From the NCBI GenBank assembly GCA_028673005.1, contig CM054114.1, positions 128,431,307 through 128,495,306 on the forward strand: DNA of 64,000 bases, in the 5' to 3' direction. This DNA comes from Tanypteryx hageni (lineage: Eukaryota > Arthropoda > Insecta > Odonata > Petaluridae). Under the pieces are notes generated by a model. It ran no database searches and was not told where the DNA came from. It worked only from the letters and a program-made list of their open reading frames with translations. The position numbers and the translations under genes are program-made. Of the stretch, positions 12,339 to 24,466 are shown piece by piece. How positions within the stretch are numbered: the first letter of the stretch is position 1; each line of letters begins with the position of its first letter.

Positions 12339-14051
12339 ATTCTGGGACACATAACTTAGAACACAACATAATTTGCTATCAACATCTATCAACTTGTTTC
12401 TTGCTTTACATTTAATTGACACTAAACTAGAAAATCCAAGTTCACAAAGATAAGTAGTGGGAAAACCCACTAGGTCCTGTACTGCTAATCTGAAAATATT
12501 CACATCATCTTTAACCAAAGCTCTATTAAGCTCATACCAGAATCTAGCAACATTTTGGCATCTCCATCTCGGCGTAAATCCAATAGTTCTTCTTGAGTAT
12601 TGTCCTCTTTTACAACATCTCCTTGGCATAAAAAATGATTTTGAATAAGGGGAAAAGGTCGTTGAAAAGTCGGGATAAATGGAAAAGATTGCTCTAGTTC
12701 CATTTTTAGTGTTCAAAAATGTTTACAAATAGAAACTTTAACCTCACTTAGATCTACCTCAGTGTCTTCTATAAACTGCGCCAGTGTGGGGGAAAACAGC
12801 AAAATGTGACTTCTCAACTTTTACGATCCAAAGGTTGTCTTGGAATGCTTGGATTTTCTCTGTTGCTTCGATGATTTTTTTCTCTCATCCCTGCAATGTT
12901 TTGTTCAGTATATTAAGTTTGCCAAAAATTTCAGCCAATTTAGAGAGCCATGTTTAATTCTCTAAGTATGGCAACAACTCATTCTTCTTCTGTTGTCTCA
13001 GAAATATAGCTACCTCAGATCGGAGATCGAACATTCGTTCGAGAACCTTTCCTCTTGATAACCAACGTACTTCTGTATGAAAAAGAAGCATTTCATATTC
13101 GGCATCCATATCCTGGCACAAAAGACGAAAAAAAGGCGTTTTTAAAGAATTTCCTTTGATATAATTAGTAGTTGTTACAACTATTTCTAAAACTGACTTC
13201 AAATCATCAGGACCAGTTTTTGCAGCTTGAGCTTCTCGGTGTAAAATACAATGAAGACCAATAATGTTTGGAGCAATATCGCGCATTAAAACTTGAAGCC
13301 CTGATGTAACCACTATCATAGCTACTGCACCATCTGTCGTTATTCCATAGTTTATGCCAGAGCAAATTATGTTGATTACCAAAATCTCGCATTTTACGAA
13401 ATATATCAGCTGCACAGGTGCGCTCCTCAAGGGACAAACAAAATAGATAATCTTCTTTTAACGTATTGTCATGTATATATCTCACAAATGCCATTATTTG
13501 TGCAGTGCTAGTAATGTCTGTGCTCTCGTTGATTTGGATACTCCATGCTTCGGCTGTTTGTAGCTCCCCAATCAGTTGTTCCTTAATAACCTGTGCCATA
13601 TCAAAAACTCGTCGTTTCACTGTGGAATTAATCAGCGAGATCTGGTCCAATAATCTAGCTTCCTCCTTACCAAGCATGTCGTGAACCATTACTTTTGCTG
13701 CTGGAATTATTAGCTCTTCAGCAATGGTGTGCGGTTTCTTTTTCTGCGCAATAAGTAAAGAAACCTCGTAACTTAGTTTCAGCACTGAATGATGAGCCCT
13801 ATGTGAAACGCCATAGGCGTCCAGACTTTGTCTCTTCACAATCTCTTCTTTCAGCTTGAAGTAATCGACGTCTTTGTTTGAAAGTTCAGGATGATGTGTC
13901 TTAAGATGCCGTTCCAGCTTGCTTGGTTTCAACGATTCCGGTGATAAAACCGACATGCAGATAACACACTGAGGCTTCGTCTTCCCCTTTTCAAAAATAC
14001 TAGTGAATCCGAACTTGATGAAGGCTTTGTTGTAGTTCCTTTTTTGCTCAT
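12339..14051 (-). pseudogene. hAT transposase relic, ZBED5/FAM200-like
   Basis: The protein can be followed in pieces on the minus strand. A likely start ATG lies at 14049-14051 (MSKK). A BED zinc finger follows with CVIC and HLKTHH. The DDE/RNase-H-like core shows INESTDITS (first acidic site), TTDGAVAM (second), LHCILHRE and RWLSRGKVLERM. The C-terminal dimerisation segment reads FPTTYLCELGFSSLVSIK. Disruptions: the ATG is one base out of frame with the BED-finger frame, at a run of A in MSKK, which looks like a one-base loss; a frameshift near 13370; a stop at 12954-12956; and further breaks before the last part, which ends at a TAG at 12336-12338. The match to vertebrate ZBED5-type genes reflects the shared hAT family, not a host gene. 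Confidence 0.88.
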
Positions 14052-14366
14052 GATGTTTACAAAGGGCATTTCCTGAAATCGAAACAAATATCTGCCTGGC
14101 AAGTGGAAGACCCGGGTTCGATTCCCGGTCATAGCAGACTTTTTTCGTTTCAAAATTATTCCCAACATTACAGCTTATGCCTGTCTGCATAGGATCTTTA
14201 GATCGCTTTATTCCATCAATTTCTTGCTTGGCAATCTCACTATTTGAGAGGGAGGAGTTTTCTTCAATGTATCTATTTGAGGACATCCGTTGGGGCAGTT
14301 TGATACTAGCTTCGCTAGTTCCGTCCCAACCAAGAAAACATCCTTCAGAAACGAGAAAATTGATCT

Positions 14367-14437
14367 GCTACGATAGTTCAGTGGTAGAATATCCACCCGG
14401 CAAGTGGAAGACCCAGGTTCGATTCCCAGTCATAGCA
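14367..14437 (+). repeat. tRNA-like sequence (Gly-tRNA-related, SINE head), copy 1
   Basis: A 71-nt cloverleaf-like sequence. It resembles eukaryotic tRNA-Gly in the A-box region (gttcagtggtagaat) and has a B box ggttcgattcc. The anticodon stem tccac/gtgga is perfect around the loop ccggcaa. The triplet in the anticodon place is GGC (Ala), and the base before it is C where real tRNAs have U. One acceptor-stem pair and two T-stem pairs are mismatched. This looks like a SINE-type promoter rather than a working tRNA gene. Confidence 0.75.
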
Positions 14438-14669
14438 GACTTTTTTCTTGTTTCAAAATTATTCCCTACATTACAGCTTATGCCTGTCTGCATAGGATCT
14501 TTAGATCGCTTTATTCCATCAATTTCTTGCTTGCCAATCTCACTATTTGAGAGGGAGGAGTTTTCTTCAATGTATCTATTTGAGGACATCCGTTGGGGCA
14601 GTTTGATACTAGCTTCGCTAGTTCCGTCCCAACCAAGAAAACATCCTTCAGAAACGAGAAAATTGATCT

Positions 14670-14740
14670 GCTACGATAGTTCAGTGGTAGAATATCCACC
14701 CGGCAAGTGGAAGACCCAGGTTCGATTCCCAGTCATAGCA
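14670..14740 (+). repeat. tRNA-like sequence, copy 2
   Basis: Same 71-nt sequence as the copy starting at 14367, with the same A-box-like part, GGC in the anticodon place and ggttcgattcc B box. It lies at the start of the next tandem unit. Confidence 0.75.
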
Positions 14741-14970
14741 GACTTTTTTCGTTTCAAAATTATTCCCAACATTACAGCTTATGCCTGTCTGCATAGGATC
14801 TTTAGATCGCTTTATTCCATCAATTTCTTGCTTGGCAATCTCACTATTTGAGAGGGAGGAGTTTTCTTCAATGTATCTATTTGAGGACATCCGTTGGGGC
14901 AGTTTGATACTAGCTTCGCTAGTTCCGTCCCAACCAAGAAAACATCCTTCAGAAACGAGAAAATTGATCT

Positions 14971-15041
14971 GCTACGATAGTTCAGTGGTAGAATATCCAC
15001 CCGGCAAGTGGAAGACCCAGGTTCGATTCCCAGTCATAGCA
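14971..15041 (+). repeat. tRNA-like sequence, copy 3
   Basis: Third full copy of the 71-nt tRNA-like head. An additional partial copy at about 14096-14134 has only the 3' half, but its T stem is perfectly paired (ccggg/cccgg), suggesting it is closest to the ancestral form. Confidence 0.75.
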
Positions 15042-15582
15042 GACTTTTTTCTTGTTTCAAAATTATTCCCTACATTACAGCTTATGCCTGTCTGCATAGG
15101 ATCTTTAGATCGCTTTATTCCATCAATTTTGATTAAAGTTAACAAGTTAAGTAACACTTACCCCAATTCAAACGAGATTATACTCGATTATGGTGGACTT
15201 ATAGAATTCACTTACAATAAAATCGGATATGTTCACCGACCAAGGCGAAAAGCGTGACTAATGCTAATGACTGACTGCATGGAAATACACGGTATGTAAA
15301 TATCAAGTGTCTGTAAGAATTTTTATTGGAGAAATTTAATGTCTTGGATCCTAACAATGACTCGTTCCACACAGCCAGACAAAATTAGGCTGACATAGTT
15401 GCTCACAGATAAATACTAAGTTAGAAAACTGTTCCAGATATCGTTTCAAACGCTTACCTAAATGTTTACATTGTATAATCATTGGATTGATTATTCCACT
15501 AGTGTAGTCAAGGATTGAGAGAAAAAATTGTTGAACTAGCGAAAAGCTCGCGACCCTACGTTTGAGAACCACTGGTGTAGAC

Positions 15583-17445
15583 GATCATATATTATTAAAG
15601 ATTGAATTTTCAATTTAACAAAAAACATTGCAGATAAAATTCCTTGGAATTAGAATCAAAATGTACTATGAGGCATATATTTTTAAAAGAGAGGAAATTT
15701 GATATTAAATTATTGATAAACTGAATGTTTGTTATACTTCATTTTTTAAACAACAAATACTTCTTTATAGTGCAGTAGGTATATTACCAATTACATATAA
15801 AAGACAACAAATTTGTCCTTTAACTACACATTTCTGGTTTCATAAAAGTGATCTAATTCATTTATTAAAGTTATATTTTTAAATGCTCTCAATGAATGAA
15901 ATATAAGCAATAAAATTAGAAGTTGAGTGAATTAAGACTATACTCTTTAAATTTACTAAGAACAGTGTCTTTGTAGTACTAAAATATTAATTTTATTAAC
16001 TTAAAAAGAATTCTCATAACTAATTGAAAAATTTACTTATACATCAAAATGAGGATTCCACACAGTTCAATTTTTTTAAATAGAGGTAAAACTCAAGGAA
16101 AACCATGGCTGTACAAATTTAACTGTTAGCAGATATCACATAATTAACTCTCACTTGAAAACAATAGGCAGTTAAGATTTTACTATGTGACAATAAATTT
16201 ACATAATACCACAATAAAAATTTCATAGAAGCACAGGCAAGAAAATTTGTGTTAGTAATCTTTACACAAGTTATATCATCAACTTGACATTCATTCTTAG
16301 ACAAAATAGTCTCTATAATTATGGTAAAGCTTCTTTTATATGCATTAATTAGTTAAGCTATGAAAATTACTATAAAATAATGGCACTTTTAATTAAAGAA
16401 AAGCTTAGTCATTAAATGGAATAAATTCTTATATTTTTCCATTTCATCCTTCTCAAAATAGCTAAAAAGAAAACATTTATTTAATTTTATTTATATTTAC
16501 ATCATAAAAATTTAATATACTAATTTAATTTTTCCTATAGGCTTATCAACCACATTAAAAATCTTGTTATACAATGCTGTACATATGAATTTATTGGAAA
16601 AGTAACCTTGGCTACAATTAGTGTGAAAGCTAACATACAAATGAGGCTTTACCTCAAACTTAGAAGAACATTATCTTTAAATGGATAAAAGTCCAATGAC
16701 TCAGTCAGTTTAATCTTCACACCATTCAAGGAATACCTAAGTGTTAACCTTTTCAATGATAATGAAAACCATGCTATTCTTTCGTATCTGATAAAACAAA
16801 ACTTTATGAATTCCTATTGAAGTTGTTAATTCCAACAAAACTTTTCACACTGTATCACTCATTCCTCCTAATAAAGTTAAATGATGTTATTAATAAGTAA
16901 GCATACCTTTTACACTTCCATTAGAGTTGAGTCAATGAAGTTTAGTCCCAATACTAATGCAATAAAAATCTAGCAAATTTCTGATAAATGGAAAACAAAG
17001 ATCCATGCTTGAAACAAAAATTACAAAAAATAAATAACAAAAAACTCCAAAACCATGCAACTACTGCCCACGGCCAGTGTGTCCACCACCATAATATACA
17101 TCTAGAATACCTGCTTTATTCCACTTGGCTTACTGAATCTAATCGAAGCCTCCTTCAATGAAGACAAGGCCCAGCAAAAAATTGACAGCTGGACCATTTA
17201 AATCACAACTGCATCAAGTGACAAGCATAACATGTATCACGAGAATTGAATTTAAAAAAGGAATTATTAGAGCAATGAAATAGACAAAATAAATGAAATT
17301 ATGAGGAAATGCGTAAAAAAATAAGCACAAAGAATCCAGCACAGAGCAAATATATGAACCCAGCCACCATGATGAAAAGGAGTTAATCTCTAATCCCTCA
17401 TAATTTAACTGCCACCCGTTTTGAAAGTACTATGAGAGCAGTTAC
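15583..17445. other. ARID2 intron remainder
   Basis: Strongly AT-rich and CpG-poor. No genes, repeats with clear ends or RNA genes recognised. Confidence 0.6.
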
Positions 17446-17967
17446 CTGATTGCTCTCTGGGGACAACGGCGTTTCGTTGGAGACGGTTGGTGGTGTCACC
17501 AGTGGACTTTGGGCATGGGATTGGATAGGGGTGGTAGTAACATGGGGGGAAGGCACTGTCATGCCACTCATGCACTGCGTCGGGTTCCTCTGCTGCTGCA
17601 GTTGTCGGCTGTCAGGCATTGACCCGACGGACGGGGTCCCATCTGGGGGCCCCGTGTTTACCTTGGATGCTAGCAGACTCTTGATGAGGGAAGAAGAGGA
17701 AGTACAACTCCCGCTGCTTGATGAAGCTGTGTGGGTTCCCATGGAAGAAGAGGAAGGGGAGGCCGAGGTTGAAGGGGATGGGGAAACAGGAGGGGCCGTG
17801 GGAGAAGATGGAGGCTGAGGGACCGCAACAGACGAGGAAATGGATGACGTGACAGTAGGAGAGGATGATGATGACGCCTGTGGGTGTTGGATGGGAGGAG
17901 GAGGGGAGTTTCTGGGTCCTGTTGTGCTGCCAAGCAGGGCCTGCGTGAGGTGCGGATGAGCCAACAC
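17446..17967 (-). CDS. ARID2: ARID2 exon: Ser/Pro-rich segment with the LIKSLL motif
   Basis: 522 bp (174 codons), phase 0 both sides, acceptor GGTGCAG, donor GTAACT. Reads VLAHPHLTQALLG, then runs of Ser, Pro and Thr, then SSSSLIKSLLASKVN, then QLQQQRNPTQCMSG and PLSPESNQ. SLIKSLL corresponds to the SSLIKQLL motif in the middle of vertebrate ARID2, one of few conserved islands in this disordered region. Codons are GC-rich compared with flanking introns. Confidence 0.88.
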
Positions 17968-20900
17968 CTGCACCCGGAGGGAAATGCCAAGGATGTGTGG
18001 AATGAGGAATTTTTTGGTGAAAATGAGGTATAAAGTTTTCACTCCTTCATTTCACTTACACATTTAATTAAATTAAAGATAAAATAAATCGGTTTGAAAA
18101 AAAACAATAAGAATCGGAGAGAATATGGAAAATGAAAATTGAATGATAGAAACAGAGACAAAAAGATATTTCAGGTAAAATAAGATAAACATTGATCAAA
18201 AGCACAATTTAACAATTCAAATATACAGCTTAGCCTCACTTAAAACTTCTGAGAAAAATTTTTAGTAACTGTTAATTCTTTCTATTATTACCAATACTTT
18301 CAATCCCAATTTAACATTATAAGAACAAAATAAAAGCTCTCCCTCACGAACCCCATTAGAAAGTGAAAAGCAGCATTTGGTACCTCACATGCTGTATATA
18401 ATCCACATTTTTGTTCATAAATAATAAAAAACCTTGACTTCTACTCCTATAGAACAAAGGCTTGCAATTTAAGACCACCTCTTCCTTTTGAACTTTTAAC
18501 AATCAATCAGAACCAATGTTCCCTCAGTAACCATATTGTTCAATACCAAGACCAAAAATTGTCTTCTATAGTGTCTGTCCGCTTGCTTATTTCAAATTAA
18601 TGTCTTATTCAAAGAGGCACTGCAAATTTTTTTCCGCCAACTACTTTAGCAAGCCATCCAAATGTAAGTCTTGATATATAATCATGGGGGAAGCTATTCA
18701 TTACACTAACTCTTAGATACCCATTGTGCATAGACACAGCAATGGTTACTGATATTCTTTTGTTTTCAGACTGTTTTTAATTCCCTGTATAATGTTTTTA
18801 ACACATATTGTACTCTTATATTACCAGTAACATGCCCATTAGCAGCAGCATCTTCATCAGTATAAATACAAATACTTCTACTTTAAAAACCATTGACAAT
18901 GCTTCCAATAAACATCATATCTGTAGTAAGCTACGGAACATACGAACAACGCATATCTGTAGTTCTTCACTCATACCTGGCAAAAATCAAATAAAAGATA
19001 ATATTTCTTCATATGTTGGAGGTAATCAACATGAAAAATTCATGAATCTGCTGTTTATGTACTTGAATTTTTATATAATTTCCATAAAAAGAGCTCTCAC
19101 GCAACAAATATAAAAGAAATCAGCCATATTTTTCAATAAGGAGAATTGTATTAATCAATTATTAGATAATTTAATTTTCTGTAAACATCTTCAACAATTT
19201 TTCAGATCTCGTTATATACTTACTATTCACTTATCTATTACTTAACTAAATTTTTTTTGGCATTTACAATTGAATGTTATTTAACAAATTTCTTTCAGTA
19301 AGAACATAAAATTATAATGTATCAATTCAAAAGAGCTTGATTGAGCTTGTCTTATGGTTGAAATAGCCAATAACAAATAACCTTGATATACCTAAGTACT
19401 AATTTTTCATACTTTTTTATTCTTGAATTTAAGAGAACTGTAATTCAAATTGTCCTAGCAGCTTTCATTGAATAATTGATCAGACTAAAACAATGTAAAG
19501 TCAAAAGAAATGACTCTTCGAATAGATTATATTCCTAAAAACAGCACCAAAACCAGTTTAAGTGAGACTAAATTGTATGAATTTAACAAATAAAGCTTTA
19601 AAAAAGGCAGCAAGTCTACTACTTCTTACAGCACTGCGACAACTACTTATATCCATTTAAAAAGTGAAAATATATCCACAACCAATGATTACCACAAACA
19701 CAGCTATAAGCTATTTCTGAACATTTTATATATATTGAAAACTAAAAAAGGGTCAAGCCAAATAAAAATTGTATTCTAATTATTGATAATAGTCCACATT
19801 ATATGGAATGAAACATTTCAAAACAATCATTTTTACTTGAAAGCTATACAAAGAAAACCTACTCTACAGGATAAGAAGCTAACAAAAAATATACAAACAA
19901 GATGAAAAGGCACACACAGTCACATAATCAAATATTTAAAAGTTAGTTTTGTGTTCCATATAATACTAACTTAAATCTTGACAAGTTAACTGAAACTTTA
20001 TGCATAAACTTCCTTTAAGATAAAATTTAAAAGCTTTAACAATATCTACAAAATGTAAGTGCTTTTTGTGTTATTCCAACTCCATTAAAAACAAAGATCT
20101 ACATATACTAGTAGAGAAAAATCAGTTTATTGAAATCAGCAGCAAACCAAGCCGCAAAAATCTGCTGAACCACTAACCGAACCAAAACCAAATATTATTT
20201 TTTTACTTGACTGCAAAGCAAACCAGCAGTTTATGCAAAAATTGTTTGATTCGAATCGAAAATTTTAAAAAAATTTATAGAAAATTTCTGTACAAAGTGT
20301 AGCTATTATTTTGCACACAGTGCATATAGCTCACGAAATTTTGAAGAAGTTACTCCCTGTAATCTGGTTTCCACCAAAAGAGAAAAACTAAGTAAACCGA
20401 AAACCAGATGAGGTTCTAATTTTATGATGCTAAAACATTGTTAGATAAAAGTTATTTAGTGTAGATTGTACAATATCTGTTCAAGAGTTGTACTTATTGG
20501 TCAGTAATTGTTTCAAAATTGAAAGTATTGTGAAAATATTGGAACCCATGAACATAGATAGCATGCCAAGTATTGCAGTTGTAACAGCTAGCTCCTTAAT
20601 TCATTTTTTATACAAGTGAATTATTTCTGTTTGTACAGCAATAAGGCTGTTAAATTTGTATATTTTTATTGATACAAAGAAGAATAAATAAGTAAAGAAT
20701 ACATAAATCACATTGTTGCTTAAACAAAACCAAACCGAATCTTTGTCAAAACTCACTCAAAACCGAACCATTACTAAAAATTGCAAACAGAACCATGAAT
20801 CAAACCACTCCAAAATTTTGGATGGTCGGCTGCTCTGCTTGAAATGGAGCTACTATAACTACACAATCATTTAAAATGCTTTCCCTGAATTTTAATCGTA

Positions 20901-22400
20901 GGTTTTTAAACATTTCAGTTTATAATATTTCTATTCCAAAGCTAAAGATACTAAGATATCTTCCTGCTGATATCAATTAATTGGCAAAAGGCAAACTAAA
21001 GCTACATTTTTAGCATGTTTTTTTTTTAAGAAAAAAATGTGCTTACGTGTCTGTCCATCTGTCTGTGGACAATCAACTTTTTTGTTTAAAGAGGTTTGAA
21101 AAATTCTTTTTGAAATGGATAGCTCTTTTTAATCTATGAATTTTTCATCAATTGGATTTTCCAAGTAGGCCATAGATTCTCTGCTAGGTAGCTTCAAAAT
21201 AGGAAAATTTTAATGTATGAAATGGTATTGTAACCGAACTACTAGATATACTTGGACAATTCTTTTTGAATTAGATAACTCGTATTAATCTACGAATTTT
21301 ACATAGACTTGGTTTCCCATATAATTCATCGATTTTCTGCATTGGCTTCAATTTCGAAAAATTCAAAATTTTTAAGAGGTATTGAAACTACTGAAGTTAG
21401 AGGAGTTAAGCATTCACAGATGAGAAAATTCTAATGAGAATTTACATTCCAATGTTGCATGTTCTCCCCTCCTCATAGGAGGAGGCAAACCAGAATCCTA
21501 AAAATTCTAAGAAAATGTGCTTCCACCTCCTGCTTTGGCAAGGGTATCTTATTTGTTTCCTATATAATCGATTTCACCTCTAGCATATTACTCACTACAT
21601 GAATTTAAAAAACTTATAGAATAGCTTGTTTCTAAAAATTTAGCAGGAATGTTTCTTTGATCCATTAACATAATGGACTTGCTCAAAAATGAAACACATG
21701 AGCTTGAAATCCAAATGATGATGGTAACTCAGGTAGCCAAAAATAGTTAGAAAAAACCAGCTAAGCATTTTGGCTGCACAGCAGACATCTTCATTAACCA
21801 TCAACCAATCATGGATTCTAAAGAACTTACTAGAATCTTAGATTAGTGGACAGTATAAAGATGGCTCCCTTGTAGCAAAAGTGTGTTGGTTTCGCCAACC
21901 ATTTTGCAGCTATGAGAATTAATATCATAAGCATCATGGATGAACAAAAACTAACATAATATGAGACCACTCAAAAAAGAATGATCACAAAATGTGAATA
22001 TCAAAATAAATAATTAACCACATCTTTTAAAATTCTTTGTTAAAACCATATAAATAATCAATTTTTACATCTCTGAGTGAACGTATAAGTAAAAGTTAGA
22101 AACATGCATCAGCATCATTTTATTTTTAACCAGCTTGTTTGCATATTATTAATCGCTTTATATCAATATCTGTATTGCAATGACTTTATTAGAAAATATA
22201 CACGACAAAGATATAAGAGTATTAAAATGTTTTTCTTTAATCATCGTTTAAAATATCAAAAGCTTGGATGTCACTCAATGACTCATATTGAAGTTACATA
22301 AAAAAATTTTGGTAAAAAAAAACTTATTTTAAGGAAAAGCTAAAATAACGGTGGTGTGTGCCTCTTCACCTTGAATTCCACTGAAATAAAATAGACGTAC
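17968..22400. other. ARID2 intron of 4.4 kb, CpG-poor
   Basis: No coding sequence recognised. I counted only four CpGs between 19001 and 20040. Around 20150-20835 recurrent accgaacc/accaaa motifs suggest an old repeat, but its ends are unclear. At about 21770-21810 cacagcagacatcttcatt may be a decayed copy of the repeat also seen near 36420 and 62160. Confidence 0.55.
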
Positions 22401-22809
22401 CTGGCTCTTACTCTCCCCTTTGGATGCTTTGGGTGGGGCACTCAACTGAGCCTTGAGTATTGGTGAGCAGGGGGCAACACTTGGGGTAGGTGAGCACGAG
22501 GGCGTCGGGGAAGACACTAGGGGAGGGGAGGCCGTGCTGTCTGGCCTGTGGTGAAGCTGCTGTTGGAGTTGGTGGTGCTGGATCGGGGGGACTTGCTTCC
22601 TGAGGTGTTGTTGAGGCTGTGCTTGGTGCATTTGGGAGGGGTTTGTATGGGGGGAAGGGGCTGCAAGGTTGGGCATAGTGTGCACCACCCCTGCAGACGC
22701 AAAGCGGGACAGGGCATTCGCTCGCACCTTGATACCCTCGTAATGATACTCCGTTGAGCCACTGGGAGACATTCGCTGGACTGGTCCGACGGCAGTTCCA
22801 AAGACAGAC
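22401..22809 (-). CDS. ARID2: ARID2 exon: second half of the RFX-type domain and Pro/Ser/Gln-rich tail
   Basis: 409 bp, phase 2 in (TTAACAG) and phase 0 out (GTACGT). Completes the split Arg codon, then reads SVFGTAVGPVQRMSPSGS and TEYHYEGIKVR, the end of the RFX-type winged helix. The rest is disordered-looking: QAQPQQHLRKQVPP, QLQQQLHHRPDST, and repeated Ser-Pro units (SSPTPSCSPTPSVAPCSP). The domain is split between two exons at FPRCVR/SVFG. Confidence 0.92.
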
Positions 22810-23672
22810 CTGTTAAAAGAGAATAAAGAATTCAAAACTGTTCATTGGCTCCCTATTTCGCCAGTTCCAAAACTTTTAAGGCAGCTGACATTATTGTGAC
22901 CACCTTAATCCATCAATCAGTAACTAAATATAAAAATTAATTTCAAAATATTGTCTATTTTATATGCACAATAATTAATTTTATTTCAAATATATCTATG
23001 TTTAAAATTAAAACAATAAAACAAAAACATTCCATCTTTAGGACCCTCTGAAAACCTTTTCTAACCAACAGATTGGGAACCACTGTCCTATTGTATATGT
23101 AATACAGCATGCTATTATTGATTTGGTGAATTCACTGTTAATACTTTTGTTTTATTAACAAACTTCTGGAAATAAAAACAAAATTGAATGGAAACTATAT
23201 ACTTTTTAAATTATTGAATAATTCCTACTGTTAATTTAAAGAATTAATAAAATTAAAAATAATTTCAAATAAAAAATTGGAAATACATATAGCTTTAAAA
23301 AATTTCCATATTCATAATCAACTCCATGAAATTAAACAAATAATAAACAGACTTAACATGACTTGTTCCTGAAACGTTTAATGAATTTTAAAATTATAAA
23401 GACAAACAAAAAAAGAGATTCTGCAATAGGGTGATCGTTCCATTAAATTAATAATCCAAAAAATTTATAAAATTAAAATTTTACTGTCAAAACAAAATTT
23501 GTAATTTTTAACATTTTCCAAACAGGAAATGTTATGAATAAAGAGAACTAAAAGCAACTTTAAGTTAAACCAAGGATTCTTAACTTGTTAAACAAAAAAA
23601 CTGTAGTAATTATTTCTCATATGCACAAAATTTTATCCTGTAACTCCACTTTCCAGACCATGACAAACTCAC
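22810..23672. other. ARID2 intron with a solitary hAT-like end
   Basis: gattgggaaccactg ending at 23086 matches the right ends of hAT elements in this window, but no left end is visible nearby. The rest is AT-rich. Confidence 0.45.
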
Positions 23673-24132
23673 CTAACACATCGTGGAAATTGCAAGGCTG
23701 AGACAACACCACGTCGGCCTATCTTGGCACAAGAAGCTAAATACTGCCGATACAAGTCAGCCTGCTCGATGCTAGACCCATTAGCTTGGTCATAAGTTGC
23801 TCGAATCCATGCAAGGGCAAACTGCTCATTTTCCTGTGCCATTTGCTGCTGGTGCTGCTGGTGAATGCTGCTCGGCGTAGTTCCCACAACCACTCCCTGA
23901 TGATGGAGCATCTGATGTTGATTTGGCTGATTTTGATGCAGCTGCTGCTGATGATGATGTACCAGTTGGGAATGCTGATGATGTGCACCAGTCATGTGAG
24001 ATGGTGTAGTCAACGGAGCAGTGGCACTCATTGTTCCTGTTGACGTAACCATTGAAGAACCCAACTGCTGCTGAGCAGCAGAGAGGTTGACAGGGGTGGC
24101 AACTGCAGGCTGAGGTGCTCCTATTAGAGTTC
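23673..24132 (-). CDS. ARID2: ARID2 exon: Q/H-rich linker and first half of the RFX-type winged helix
   Basis: 460 bp, phase 1 in (TTTTTAG) and phase 2 out (GTGAGT). The first part is a low-complexity linker (TLIGAPQPAVATPVNLSAAQ, then many His and Gln in HHQHSQLVHHHQQQLHQ). The last part is the first half of an RFX-like DNA-binding domain: ENEQFALAWIRATYDQ, SIEQADLYRQYLASCAKIG, RRGVVSALQFPRCVR. The CAG/CAT-rich tract is a likely site of length variation between individuals. Confidence 0.92.
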
Positions 24133-24267
24133 CTAAAAATGAAAATTAAATAATGCAAAATCCCTCAAAATGAGAATTCTTTAAATAACAGATCTACGAA
24201 CAATTAAGTATATTCTTCAAAATGCATTTTTTTCAAATGTTGAGTTCAATTAAGAATAAACACTCAC

Positions 24268-24466
24268 TTTGAGGCACCTGTGGATGCCTCTGAATGACAG
24301 GGGATGGACGGAAAGGTACACTAGATGCCACCACAGGAGACAATGTGGCCAGGGTAGTGGAAGGAGTGTGAGGAACAGAGGCATTTACATTCGGCATCGG
24401 AGCTGTTCCTGACACTGTCTCCACCACACGCATCAAAATGCAAGCTTTTGGACCATAGCTTTGAGC
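24268..24466 (-). CDS. ARID2: ARID2 exon: end of the armadillo-like region and linker
   Basis: 199 bp, phase 0 in (ATTGCAG) and phase 1 out (GTGAGT). Starts AQSYGPKACILMRVVETVSG, matching the family segment MFGPDALAAVKLIEH that closes the armadillo-like region. It then becomes a Pro/Ser/Val/Thr-rich linker (VPHTPSTTLATLSPVVASS, VIQRHPQVPQ), probably disordered. Confidence 0.9.

Larger units (their letters stand above)
14096..15129 (+). repeat. Tandem array of about 302-bp units, each with a tRNA-like sequence
   Basis: Four units lie head to tail inside the hAT element. The tRNA-like parts start at 14367, 14670 and 14971, plus a first unit with only the 3' half of the tRNA-like part (from about 14096). 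Steps are 303 and 301 bp. Two kinds of unit alternate: one has cgtttc, cccaacatt and cttggcaat, the other cttgtttc, ccctacatt and cttgccaat. The order is A-B-A-B, with the last unit cut at about 15129. Related sequence occurs near 29620-29740, so the unit is a dispersed SINE-like repeat amplified here. Apparent long open frames on both strands come from the repetition and are not genes. Confidence 0.92.
12051..15574 (-). mobile_element. hAT transposon, complete with 8-bp target duplication, in an ARID2 intron
   Basis: Inverted ends cagtggttctca (12051-12062) and tgagaaccactg (15563-15574) are perfect over 12 bp. They are bordered by an exact 8-bp target duplication gtgtagac (12043-12050 and 15575-15582), the hallmark of hAT insertion. 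The 3524-bp element holds a decayed ZBED5-like transposase on the minus strand (about 12339-14051) and, upstream of it, a tandem array of tRNA-like units (about 14096-15129). It lies in the intron between the exons at 17446-17967 and 11513-11863. The exact target duplication suggests a fairly recent insertion, while the transposase has several disabling changes. Confidence 0.95.

Noticed and set aside
14367..15041. Functional tRNA gene cluster
   Set aside because: C33, mismatched stems and placement in a repeated SINE-like unit inside a transposon argue against working tRNAs.
14177..15257. Repeated + strand and minus-strand open frames of 60-220 residues
   Set aside because: They are translations of the tandem tRNA-like units; the same peptide recurs in each unit on both strands.
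17450..17818. A + strand open frame opposite ARID2
   Set aside because: Antisense of a confirmed ARID2 exon; low complexity only.
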